Source: Akanthomyces muscarius
Taxonomy: Eukaryota > Ascomycota > Sordariomycetes > Hypocreales > Cordycipitaceae
Assembly (NCBI RefSeq): GCF_028009165.1
Contig: NC_079241.1
Location: forward strand, 1,922,001 to 1,986,000
Direction: 5' to 3'
DNA: 64,000 nucleotides
A program made the position numbers and the translations under genes. Shown here piece after piece: positions 10,148-21,195 of the stretch. The notes under the pieces are model-generated. The model was not told where the DNA came from. It did not search any database and saw only the letters and a program-made list of their open reading frames with translations. The first letter of the stretch is position 1. Each line of letters opens with the position of its first letter.

Positions 10148-12652
10148 ATGCCACCACAACTTCCACCACCACCAACATCACCACAAACGCCGGCCAGTGA
10201 TGACAACATGGCCACCATCGAGCCGCAACCGCCCGAGAGCGCCCTCGACGCGCGGGTCGAAGACTACCTCGAGGACAAGCTGCAGTCGGCCGCCGACCTC
10301 GACGCCCTCGACGCCCTGCTCGAGACGGTCGACCTCCAGCGCACGCAGCTCCAGACGCAGCTCGACGCCGCCGCGCGCGACCTCGACACGGCGCGCCGCA
10401 CCGCCGACGACCGCCACGGCCTGATGCAGGAGCGCATCGCCGAGTTCCGCGCCCTGCAGGACAGCATCGACGAGCGCGTGCGCGAGACCGCCGCCTCGGA
10501 CGCCCCCGCCGAGGCCATTGCCCGCCTGCAGCGTCCGATGCAGAAGCTCAGGGCCGTCGAGCTGGCGCGGAAATACCTCGTGCTGCTGCAGGACGTCGAG
10601 CGCCTGCGCAGGGACGCCAAGGTGCACCTCCCGGGCAGCCCCAAGGCGGCGCTCGAGCCCTACGCCCAGCTCAAGGAGCTCGCCCTCAAGCTGCGCGGCC
10701 TGCCCGGCAGCGAGGATCTGCATCTGGTGGACCACGTCGAGGCCGTGACGGAGAACCTCTGGGCGGAGATGAAGCAGATCATGTCGGATGAGCTGGAGGC
10801 CGTGCTCAAGAAGCGCAGCTGGCCGCGGGTCGACCCGCAGTCGGAGATGGACGACGAGTGGATCGCGTGCGTAGAGAAGCTCGTCGATATTCAGATGCCC
10901 GAGATATTGCACAGCCCAGAGGTGGTGCCGCTGCTGCCTGTGGATGTCATGGCAAACATTTTCGTGGCGGAATTCCGCTTCCACTTCCTGAGCGACAAGC
11001 CGACGAGCAAGGCGCAGTCCGTGGGCAGCCACTGCTTTCCCTGGTTTCTGTCCATTGTCGAAAAGTGGGAAGACTTCTTCCGCGATAACTTGGCGCCTGT
11101 CCTAGCCGCAAAATTTCACGATACGCCAGTGGCGGAAAAGACAGTCTATGCCGACCCCGTCTGCGCGCTCGTCACGTCTCTGCTGATGGTGATGCGAGAA
11201 AAGGTGCATGCCGTGGCAAAGGAAGCTGTTGGCAACACACCGTTTCTGAGCACATTCATCGGCCAGCTCATCAACTTTGACGACGCGATCCGCTCGCGCT
11301 TCAACTACGACGGCGGCGACGCGGAGAATGGCTGGCCGGGGCTCACGGCCGAAGTCCTCACCGACCACTTTGAGGTCTGGTTCGAAGCGGAGCGCAAGTT
11401 TGCGCTGGAGCGGTTCGAGACGATCTTGGAGGCGCCAGACGCGCGCAGGATTGACTACGACTACGCCGTGGTGGGCAAGATGAAGCCGACGTTTGCGGCG
11501 GTGCGCATTGCGGATTTGCTGCGCACCATCACGACAAAGTACGAGAGGCTGCGCTCATTAAAGTATAAAGTGCGCTTCTTGACGCGCATCCAGCTCGATA
11601 TTTTGGACGGCTATCACGAGCGGCTGAAAGGGTCGCTGGAAGCATACCAATCCATGACGTCGGCGCTGGGCCGCACGTTGCACGGCGCGACAAAGGAGCA
11701 GCTCGCTGCGCTGGAGGGCTTGGGTGCGCTGGAGACGCTGTGCAAGGTGATTGGTAGTGCAGACCACATTGTTAATGCGCTGACGGAGTGGGGTGACGAA
11801 GAGGTTTGTCATGATTCTGCTAGGTTATGTTACTTGTGCTGACTATTTCAGTTTTTTACCGAGCTCTGGGACCAACTGCAAACATCGTCTGGATCGGCGG
11901 GTGGCAGCAGCGAGCTGGACGGCGAGCAGGATATTACCAGCTCCCAGCGCCATAACGGCGCCATCTTTGACGAGACGATTGTGGCGTACAGCAGCCGTCG
12001 CAAGGCGGCCGAGGAGATTCTGGTGTCGACGCTCACGGATGCGCACGCAAAGGCGTTTCGTGCCTACACACAACGGCCTCAATGGAAAACCATTGGTGAT
12101 GCCGACACGATAGGTATGCCATGACCGCCAGATTCCCAGACTATAAATTGCTAACCTGTGCTAGATCCATCCCAATTATCGATTACCGCTGAGCTGGATC
12201 TACCGCTGTCAAAATTAAAGGAGAATTTCGACTTTTTATACCGGGCGCTTTCCAGCGCCTCGTATCGTCGCGTGTGGCACGGTGCGCTGAGCAAGCTTCA
12301 AGATTTGCTGTGGCACAGTGTGCTCATGAAGCACCACTTTACCACGTTGGGCGCCATTCAGTTTGCGCATGATGGCCAGGCCCTCGCGGCCGTCATCGAG
12401 CGGCATCTGTCGGGCGGATCGTCTGCCCTCGAGGAACTGCGCGAGGCCATGGAGCTGCTGCGCCTGCCTATAACGTTGCCAGAGGATGTGACGGAGGGGC
12501 TGACGCTCAAGCAAGCGAGCGCGCGCGCATTTACCGATAATGATGCCGCGAGGGCGCTGCTCGAGGAGATGCAGCTGCAGAGCCTGACGCCGGTGAATGC
12601 GCGGCATGTGCTGCAGCGGCGGGTGGAAAATAATGAGAACACGGGGTGGTAG
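10148..12652 (+). CDS. RINT1: RINT1/TIP20-family vesicle tethering protein
   Basis: RINT-1/Tip20 is a subunit of the Dsl1/NRZ complex that tethers Golgi-derived COPI vesicles at the ER. Three exons: 10148-11803, 11852-12113 and 12165-12652, all in phase, giving 801 residues. After a short Pro-rich leader, residues about 30-165 are heptad-like (coiled coil), followed by the long helical-bundle body typical of this CATCHR-type tether; AVELARKYLVLLQDVERL and the conserved block spanning HFLSDKPTSKAQ fit the RINT-1/TIP-1 family. The C-terminus FTDNDAARALLEEMQLQ-like segment is also family-like. A second ATG (10208, MATIEPQP) could be the actual start; the first is Pro-rich and less conserved-looking. 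With COG3 in the same window, two Golgi/ER tethers lie within 10 kb, probably by chance. Confidence 0.88.
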
Positions 12653-12687
12653 CAAGACGGGGACTCTTAAAAAAAACAATGTTAGAT

Positions 12688-12806
12688 GTGAAGTAATTGG
12701 CAATATTCATCAGCAGGAGAATGAAGTTGTGAACAAATGTACAATTTTGTGAAGTAATTGACAAGATTCATGAGCATGAGAATAGTTGTGAACAAATGTA
12801 CAAAGA
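12688..12806. repeat. Imperfect two-copy tandem repeat, about 60 bp
   Basis: Copy 1 (12688-12748) and copy 2 (12749-12806) both begin GTGAAGTAATTG and end with GTTGTGAACAAATGTACAA, with a few substitutions and small indels between them. It lies in the otherwise ordinary intergenic stretch 12653-13050 between the convergent RINT1 and carrier genes. No coding potential seen. Confidence 0.8.
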
Positions 12807-13050
12807 TTTGGACATTCCATATAAGCCAATTAGTCTCGTGATTCGAGAAACTGTTGAAGTTTGCTTTTATTTGCATTTTTCTTCTACCTTTTGCGCCGAT
12901 TGATGAAATGCTCGCAAGTCTATATATATATTGAAAGCAAGCCAGGAGGATATAAACAAGCCCAAGACTAAAAAGAACCACACAACTACCAAGCAACCAC
13001 CTAAAGTAACAGACACGAACAGAACCCACTGAAACGTTTCAAAGCAACAT

Positions 13051-13959
13051 CTAGCCCAGCGCGCGCATCGTCATCTCCACCACCGCAAACGTCCCCGCGC
13101 TGACGGGCATGGCGCGCAGCAGGGTCGGGCCGATGCCCTTCCAGAAGCCGCCGAGGCCGTCGGCCCTCCACGTCGCCGCGAAGCAGGCGCGCATGGAGCT
13201 GTATTTCTGGCCGGCGCCGAAGCCGTCCGTCTGCATCTTGCTCTTGATGACGTCAAAGGGGTACGACGCGAGCCAGAGGAACTCGCCCGCGAGGCCGCCG
13301 TACATGGCAATCTTCCAGCCGGGGACGTCCTTGCGGTCGACGCCCGTGCGGCGCGCGTCGCTGTTCATCATCCACTCAAACGCCGTGAACCACGCGCCGT
13401 ACGCCGTCGCCTCGCGCATGAGTGTGACGGACGTGCCGCGGTAGAGGCCGCCAAGGACGCCCTGGTGCGCGACGAGCTTGCGCACGCAGTCGACGGGGCC
13501 CGAGTACAGGCGGCCCGCGCCGTGCGGCTGGCTCTGCAGGCGGATGCGGATGTGCTCGATGGGGCTGGAGAGGACCGTGTTGGCGACGCCGGCAAAGGCG
13601 CCGGCGGCGTAGTACTGCGAGTAGGCGAGGCGCTGGCCGGGGAGCGTGCCGTTGCGTTCCTCGAACCAGCGGCGGGCCGAGTGGAAGGCGGCGAACTGGA
13701 CCGAGACGCAGGCGCCGATGCCGATGAGAGGCGTCAGGGTGCCCTTGTAGAAGGCGAGGCCGCCCTCGTTGCGGTAGATGGACTTGGCGGCGTCGAGGGC
13801 GCCGGCGTACTGCGACGTGGTCTGCAGGCGCACCTTGACAATGTCAAAGGGCTGGCCGATGAGGACCTGCGCGACGCCGCCCATGGCGCCGGAGAAGAGG
13901 TCCTTGACGGCCTGGGAGGGGCCCTGTGGGGGGTCGAGCTCGACGACGGGCGCGCCCAT
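13051..13959 (-). CDS. YMC1: Mitochondrial carrier, YMC1/YMC2-like
   Basis: Inner-membrane solute carrier family protein of 302 residues with three repeats. Each repeat carries the Px[D/E]xx[K/R] signature: QPFDIVKVRLQ, SPIEHIRIRLQ and YPFDVIKSKMQ. GFYKGTLTPLIG-like sequence (AFYKGTLTPLIGIGACVS) and PAWK/PGWK before the third repeat match yeast Ymc1/Ymc2, proposed to move glycine or other small organic/amino acids. I start at the ATG at 13959 because the length then equals the family and the protein begins MGAPVVELDPPQ. The frame stays open 107 codons upstream (to 14280), through an ACC run, but that stretch is low-complexity and unlike a carrier N-terminus. No introns. Confidence 0.9.
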   Translation of the reverse strand: MGAPVVELDPPQGPSQAVKDLFSGAMGGVAQVLIGQPFDIVKVRLQTTSQYAGALDAAKSIYRNEGGLAFYKGTLTPLIGIGACVSVQFAAFHSARRWFEERNGTLPGQRLAYSQYYAAGAFAGVANTVLSSPIEHIRIRLQSQPHGAGRLYSGPVDCVRKLVAHQGVLGGLYRGTSVTLMREATAYGAWFTAFEWMMNSDARRTGVDRKDVPGWKIAMYGGLAGEFLWLASYPFDVIKSKMQTDGFGAGQKYSSMRACFAATWRADGLGGFWKGIGPTLLRAMPVSAGTFAVVEMTMRALG

Positions 13960-15247
13960 GGTGGTGGTGGTGGTGGTGGTTGAGGCTTTCGGAGTAGTAT
14001 GTCGAGGCGGCGGTCTGCGGCGCGGCTGGCGTCGGCGTGTTGGGGTGGGCGTTTGCTGGGTATTCAATTGAGCCGCGGGAGGGGTCAATTGACACGGGCA
14101 AAGGAAGGGATGCGGCGAGAGAGACGTGCCGACACTGCTCGGGAAGTGTCTTGAGCAATGGCCAGAGGAGGAAGAAAGATGCTGGACGGAGGAAGGAGGA
14201 AAGAAAAAGTGGTTGGAGGGGCGGCGACGGACCGATGGGCAGAAGAGGTCCGATGTCGTGCTCGGCAGCGGCCATGACAAACGGGTTCTGCGTCTGCCAA
14301 TTTCGTTTTGTCATAGGTCAACTCGGCTTCCCCACAGCGAGTCCACAGCGCCTTGTTCAGTGCGCTGCAGCGCCCTCCAGGTTTCCCCGCGGCCAGATTC
14401 CAACGGCGGATGTAGGTCCGCTGGGCGGGGGCACTTGCAGTGGGGGACCGCGCTGAAGCTTGTACTTTACTCCCGCTATACCTTCCTTGTCTTGTTGTCG
14501 GAGAGGGTTATAAAGTGAAGCCAAGTTTGAATACACATCATAAAGAAAAAGAAAATTGAAAAAAAATTAAAGAAATATAGAAAGAAATAGTCGAGATTTT
14601 CAGCACTAGGGTACAACTACATTATATTTTCCGTTCCCAAACATACTCACTTTCCGTGCCAGTGCGGCGGTTTTTGGAGGGGACATGTCTACTGCGATTG
14701 AAGCTCTTACCACGAGAAAATCAAAATCAAAATCAAAATAAAAATAAACATAAAAATGGCTCAAAAAAAGAAGTTCAACGGAAAAGACGAAACCTCCATT
14801 GAATTTCATCTTCTCTGCATTAATGTCCATAAAGCCGCGTCCTGTCGCCGCATGCCCGGCGCTGGCCGCTTCTCATTGTCGTCAACCTCCGACAGCCGCA
14901 CTTCATAGATCGCTCTATATTTTCCATTCTGTCGGGAGTAGTAGCAATGCAAATAATGGTCCGTCTTCGTTTTAAGAATAGCCAATTTCAAATCGAAAGA
15001 AAGAAAGCCAAACAGTTGACAAATACTTAATTTAACCATTTCAAATCTACTATTGGCTGCCATAATGGCAAGTCATGTGCCACGCCCACGCCCACAATGC
15101 CATCTCCATGCTCGCTTCACCACGCACAACTCCATCGCCATGTAGGTAGCCGCCGACAAACGAATTCTGCCACTGTGCGCCCCCAAATTCAACCGAAGTC
15201 ACCCCAAAATCACCAGAAAACTTCAGCCGCGCCACTCCCCATCCAGC
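13960..15247. other. Intergenic region upstream of the carrier gene
   Basis: Contains the carrier leader (an ACC/GGT trinucleotide run near 13960-13982) and, at about 14715-14757, a run of AAAATC/AAAATA hexamers. No gene supported. Confidence 0.5.
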
Positions 15248-16435
15248 CTACGGATTCACGTACGGCGGCGGAATCAGCGTCGCCCCGTCCAGCTTCTTCA
15301 CATGCAGCCTGTCCAGATCCACGCCGTGCAGCACCCGCACATTGACCGGATGCATCTTTGCATGGCGCTCCATGTGCGTGCGCACCTTTTCCTGCTGCGC
15401 CGCGTCGGCGCCGGGCATCTTCGTCGCGGCCTCGTCGGGCGTCGTCTGCGCGTTGACCGGGTTGCTCATGCTGACGCCGCACGTCCTGCAAAACGGCTTG
15501 GCCAGAATCTCGTGGTTGAAGCGGTACCGCGCAACGTCCTCTTCCCTGCCTGCGAGGACGACCTGGTCGGTCTTGGGATACACCCAGAGATACGCATTCT
15601 GTGCATGGGTGTTTGAGCATGACAGGTCTGCAAGCGGAAAACAGGGGGGCAGCAAAGAAGGGGCAAGAAAGGTGGTGCTGGGCGTGACTTACCCGCTCGC
15701 AGATACTGCAGTTGCATTCAATCATGCCAGAGTCCTTGTCGTCTTCGAGCGTTTTGAGCTTGGCCGCAATGGTGAGCTTGCCGCAGTGGCAGCTGCCCGT
15801 GTATAGCTGGCCGCCTTCAACCTCGACCGTCGGCAGACGCCCGGTATGCTTGGGCTCTTCGTAGGGAGAGCCGATCTTGGTTCCGTCGACGCTAAATTTT
15901 CATCAGAAACATGAAGAAGAAAAAAGCGAACCTACGCCTATATTTGCTATAGACACTTACATTGTGCGCTTCAGCGGCCAAGTGTTGATGTTTTGGATGG
16001 CGTGCACCTGCACTCGTCAGTTCATCCGCCACTCACCACCAAGGACGGAACATACATTCAGAAAAATGTCCTTTCCGGGCACCTTGACGCTCGGCACCGT
16101 AGCTAGTACCGCCGTTCCGCAGTTGGAACAAAACTAGCCGCCGTCAGCATCCAACATGCTTTTCAGAGGTTCCCGTGAACAAAGCGTACCTTGTGGTGCA
16201 GCATCTTGGTCCCAAACGTGTACTCGGACAGGCTCTCCAGCGAGCCCTTGACCACCTTGAAGTGCGTCTTGGAGTTGGTGCTCACAAACAAGTAGCCCTT
16301 TTTGCGGCAGATGCTGCACGGGCACTCGGTCACGGTCGTGATCTCGGGTAGCTCTGCCTCGTAGACAAACGCCCCGCAGTGACAGTTGCCTCTGTAAGTG
16401 CGGAGGGGAGCGTGTTCATTGTCATTCAAAGTCAT
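15248..16435 (-). CDS. Tandem GFA (glutathione-dependent formaldehyde-activating)/CENP-V domain protein
   Basis: Five exons: 16435-16190, 16133-16056, 16007-15961, 15891-15693 and 15598-15248, all in phase, 306 residues. Two complete zinc-binding GFA folds follow each other. Domain 1 (about residues 15-125) has CHCGAF, CPCSICRKKG and FCSNCGT. Domain 2 (about 150-290) has CHCGKL, CNCSICERN and FCRTCGV. These Cys sets bind structural and catalytic zinc in the family, named for an enzyme condensing formaldehyde with glutathione, though many members have other or unknown substrates. The last acceptor (CACAG before 15598) was chosen because it restores CSICERNAYLWVYP. An upstream start is possible, since the frame is open above 16435. 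Function beyond the fold is not deducible. Confidence 0.85.
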
Positions 16436-17609
16436 TTTACCTGATGTCCCCTGCTCTCTTCCTTTCTTACGGAAAGATGATAATAATTGGAAAATCTCAA
16501 GCTTGTTAAAATCATCCAAGGTAGGCGAGGCAGTGAAAGTCGTCTCTTTGAGGGGCGGCTCGTTTTGAGAAGTCGCCGATCTTCAAAGCGGGCTGGCGTC
16601 GGCGAGCTGAAAAGAGTACATTAGGCAGCGCAGCGCGTAAGAGCAGGTTATAGCCAAATAGTTGGAGCTGTGCGAAAAAACGGAGAAAAGAAAAGAAAGG
16701 ATTCGGCCAGCACCTTGTCTGTCGGAATTCCATCGTCACTGTGTTATAGTAGTGCGTTCGGGCCTGCGGCTGATTTGCTGCCCTCACGGCGACTGCCTTG
16801 GATTGGCACTGGTAGCGTGAACTGGCATCGTGCAATGCTTCCAGCCTTGTCCGCCACATTTAAGATTGGGACACACGTCTCCGCACACAATGCACACGGA
16901 TGGCGGCAAGATACCGATCGGTGGCTCTATTCAACAGGCTAGCTGGCCTGAACAGTTGGCTTAAACACGGCAGAAGAAGCGACCAACGGTTCCAGCCTAT
17001 CACAGTCACCCGCAGGCAACGCTGAGCATTAATATGTTTTCTTGAATGAAGAACAGCCGCTGGTAGCAAAGGGGCAGGAAGAGTCTTTTACCAGGTCTCG
17101 CACGGCTCAGCCGGCCTGGCACGGTAAAGAAGGCTCTTCCTTCTGCCATTTGGCGAGGTTAAAACTGCTCGATTGGGAACGAGCGAGGAAAATGGATAAA
17201 ATGTGGTAGAGAGGCCGCCAGGTGTGGAATGTTTGGAGAGAAATGGGAAGAGCGTATGATGTACGGGACAATATCATGAGATACGCGCAGCCTTATTAGC
17301 GCACATGCAACAACAGCGGTGCCAGGAGAGCAGGGTGAATAAGAAGGCTGCTTCCCGTTCTTCCAAGGGATATAACGCGTAGCGTGCGTATGCAGTAAGT
17401 AAGCGCCAGGCCTTCAATGTAACGGGATGCGCGCGAGGCGGAGTCTTGTCTTCACGCACTTGGCAACTCGGGTATACCAAGAGCGCGCGTGATGACGATT
17501 AATCTGCACCAGTCGCAAAGTGTTGAGCTCTGTCCCGCTGTAGTAGACCACGAGAAAATCAATATGCTTCATTATTCACAGAAACTTTGTCTAAAACTCC
17601 CGTACTCCT
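16436..17609. other. Intergenic region, no supported gene
   Basis: Separates the GFA gene from the 3' end of COG3. Short frames here lack motifs and mostly lack ATG starts. Confidence 0.5.
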
Positions 17610-20120
17610 CTATTTCATGTCTCGCTTTCCCGACCGCGCCGCCGTATCCTCCTCGTAAAAGGTAATCGCCTCCTTGAGCTTGCCAATCACTTCCGGCTGG
17701 TTGCTAAACGCCATCTGCAGAGCCGTCTCCAGCTCACTCTCGACCGTAGCCAGGGGCTTGGCGCCCGACCTGCTGCTCTCCGCGTCCTTGACGCGGCCCG
17801 CCCAGCGCTTGGTGAAGCCGTAGATGGACTGCCGCAGCAACTCGTCCAGCTGCTCATTCATGTCCTCGACGGTCAGCGTCTTGGCCGTCACCGAAGGCGC
17901 TGGTGTCGGTGCTGCTGCGCCGCGCGACCACAACTGGCCACCCAGCATGGTGCCAATGTTGCCGACGATACCGACGAGGTTCTGCGGGCTGAGCGTCTCC
18001 CACATCTGACCAAAGTGCTGCATGGCAGGCGGCTGGCTGCGAATGTCGCCAATCTCCAGTGATAGCAGCTCGTTCTTGATGATGAGTAGATTCTTGACCA
18101 TGAAGAGGTCTGCATCTGTGCCCAGCTTCTGTGTTTGTATGCGTGAGGATGCCTGCTGCAGTACCTGGATCGCCTCACGCACGACACGAAAGACTACCTG
18201 GCTGTTTTGGGACTATACACGAGTTAGCCTTTTGCCTTAGTCCACCGCAGTGATAGACTCACTGATCTCTCTTTGGGCATGGCGCGGTCAAACATTCGCA
18301 AAAGCTCGACAGCCTTCTGCACCAAGGGGTATGCGTTAGACGAAGACACACCATCCACCACGGGACCAATCTTCAGTGCATCATCTGCCACGACAGCCTT
18401 GGTAATAGACTTGCTAATCTCCGTCTCAAAGACATTGTCCACGAATGGCCACAAGTGCTCAACAAGCAGGCGAGCGGCATATTCTCTATATTGCTTCGGC
18501 GCGATCGGATCTTCATCTTCGTCAGTCTCCGATATGCCATATTCGTTGGCAATCCACCCCACAACATTGCAGACAGACTGAATTTCAGCAGTCTGGAACG
18601 ACGTCTGAAGCTGTGTAGCCATTGGCTGCAAATTTCCGGGATGTACCATTGTCGTCTGCACCGTCTTGATAGACTGAAAAACCGAATCGGAAGAAGTATT
18701 CCACGTAGGCTCAATGTTGAACACTTTGAAGAATAGGCTGTTTTCATTGTGCACTCGCTCCAGCGTTTGCTTTATATAGTTGCGCGATGCCGTCTCCAAA
18801 GACAAGTCCTTAGTTTCTTTTTGGTATTCCTCTACATCATGCTGTGTCAGCATTTTCACGTCTCGGTCGCGAGTAGTGAGGTATGTGCGGAGCATGCTGA
18901 GTGTCGAGCTGGAGAATATGGAAGAATTGCGTATTCCGCTGTCGAACCGTCCGTATTGGTCGTATACACGCCGCGTTACTTTGTGAATATTTGGTAGCAG
19001 AGCATACGAGTCCGTGAGCATTTCTTCGAAACGTCCATATGCAAGCGCATGTCTGGTCGATTCCGATTTTGTTGTTGATAATTGCTTGGCAATCTCTGAC
19101 GAGACCTTTTCGAGCCGAGAGCTGAAGCCATGATCTAGCAAGTGCAGGGATTTGGTCAGCAGCGCATTGTATCGTGCGAGGTACGAGTCACGCTCGCGAT
19201 AAGTTTCCTAGACGTAAGATTAGCTTATAAATCCACCATGTGCTGCGAGACTTCGTACATGGTCTTCCATGAATGCGACGCAGGCGTCAATATTTTCCAC
19301 CATCTCTCCAAAGGATTCGTCGTCGACCAGCCGGCCAGCGCCTGGCGCATTTAGTCGTCTCGTCGCGTTGTCGAGGTATGAGTAATAGTAGTAGTCGGTT
19401 CCGACCTCATTCGCGAGCTTCTCTAGTCGCGTCTGCTCTGTGAGGACCTCCTCGCATTGGGCCTGGAAGGTGGACGTTTGCGCCTCGACCGACTGAAACG
19501 AGTTGGATAGCTTCGTCAATAGTTCGAGAGTCGTGTTCGCATCGTTTATCAGTCCATCGAGGTGTCGCTCTGTAAGGGGAAGTTGGTCTCGGTATAGTCT
19601 AAAGCGCATTAGTCTTTGACGCGCCGAATGGGTCTGAGCCGCTCGTACAAGTATTCCTGCTGACTAGCCTCGACAAGCTGTTCGTCGAATAAATCGTTCG
19701 ATGGCAGATCGCTGTGTGATTTGGGAGTGTGCTTCGCGTCCGTACTGAGGACCAATGCGTCCCAATTCCTACTCCTGCGACCGCCCTGCTTCTTTGGCGT
19801 GGCCCCATGATGGGGAGCCTCTTGCGCATGGCGGCAATCGGCATATGACGCTGCGCGCCGGAGAATTGTCGCTTCTGGAGGTCCATTGACTTCCTCTAGG
19901 TCATTAGAGAGCGCGCCTATCGATTGCGGTATCTGCTGGCCCTTCCCCGTAGCCTAATAGACAGTAAGTGACTGTTGGTACACCCCGCAGCGGGGAGGCG
20001 ACTGACGTTGGGCTGCTGCAAAAGCGATTCCTTTCGCTTGTGCCCATGTGAGGCATTGTTGCTTGCGGCATTCTTCCCGGTGGCCTCCGGTACAAAACTG
20101 TACCATGCATCCTCGTACAT
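17610..20120 (-). CDS. COG3: Conserved oligomeric Golgi complex subunit 3 (COG3/Sec34)
   Basis: COG3 is a lobe A subunit of the COG tether for retrograde intra-Golgi vesicles. Five exons: 20120-20007, 19953-19649, 19598-19259, 19207-18263 and 18212-17610, joined in phase to 768 residues. Family blocks seen: the start MYEDAWYSFVPE, the NWDALVLSTD stretch, the coiled-coil YRDQLPLTERHLDGLI followed by KLANEVGTDYYYYSYLD and TRRLNAPGAGRLVDDESF, and the C-terminal AIQVLQQASSRIQTQKLGTDADLFMVKN region. The second intron (19648-19599, 50 nt, with ACTAAT before its acceptor) is essential: it converts two frames into the continuous QQEYLLYRDQ. The first intron has a GTCAGT donor. A longer in-frame start exists at 20228 (36 more residues, Ser/Thr-rich). 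Confidence 0.92.
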
Positions 20121-21195
20121 GGTGCCCGGGAGCGAGAGGTCTGCAGTTGTGATGCTCGAAGCTACCAGTGCAGTGTTAAAGCCACGCGTTGTGGAGTGAT
20201 GGTCGAGGCTAGGAGTACGGTGCACCATGGGCCACTTTTATAGCCAAGGCTTTACTTGCTATTTAAGAGTTAGCTTTTAAGAGTTAGCTACTCACTAATC
20301 TATAGTATTTATTTCTTGTTGATATTGTAGGTGAAAAATGCAGTTGTGAATACTGCTATTTTTCTTAATGATATTTCTCTTTAAAAAAATCTTGAATACA
20401 AATATTCAAGTCGGTGGTGGCAGGAGATGAAGCTTTAGCCGTGGAGCAAACTTGTCAGAAGTAGCGTAAACTGGCCGACGGTAGAGAACTGTCACTATCA
20501 AGTATGCTAGCTGTTAATAATATAGGCCATCGCAAAATGTTTATCCCTTTATGCATGCAGCGCGTACGTTTCGGTACTTTACGAGATGCATAGTCTTAAT
20601 AATCTGTCAAGTGAGAAGAGACTGTATGGGACGACACTGATGACCCTGCGCACTTACAAATGTTACTTCTACCCAGCGAGTTATGGTGAAATCATTCTAA
20701 ACTTAGATATACGCCGTTTCGAGGCAGCCTTGTAGTCACATCTTGCCTTCTTCCCCTCCAACTGATGTCGCTACAGCTCAAAGTCGGCCGTAACAAAATC
20801 CTTATCCTCTGAAAGCTTGCGCCGCTTTGCATTAAATAAGAAGAGCCAGAGGGATGCTCCATTATTCTTAACTTGGAGCGATTTTTTTTTGAAAAAGAAA
20901 AAATCGAAGTAAAACATAAACTTATTTAACCCATACTGTTAGAAAAAGAAGAAAGCTAGAGGTGAGGAATACCTTCAACACATGGTACAGACCAATGAGG
21001 CGCCAGGGATTCCTGCTGAGCAACCAGTGCCTGGAGCTTCTGACTTACAGGCTCCGACCCACTGTAGCTTTAGGTACTCGGGGCAACCTTTTTCGGCTTC
21101 ACGACTCTGTTTCTCGCCACGGCACTACCATTTCTATCTGGCCTGGTTGCCATCAAGTTCCGCTCAAACAACCACTGCGTAACCTATTCGATACC
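20121..21195. other. Divergent intergenic region, AT-rich
   Basis: Separates the 5' ends of COG3 and FMP25 and must hold both promoters. It includes a near-palindromic tract at about 20879-20908 (CGATTTTTT and its complement AAAAAATCG around a GA-rich centre). The frame of FMP25 is open upstream with an in-frame ATG at 20995. Confidence 0.5.

Noticed and set aside
16512..16859. Minus-strand frame of 115 codons above the GFA gene
   Set aside because: Low-complexity and basic, no motif; probably leader.
20879..20908. AT-rich inverted repeat as a terminator
   Set aside because: It lies between divergent genes, and fungi do not use hairpin terminators; probably promoter DNA.
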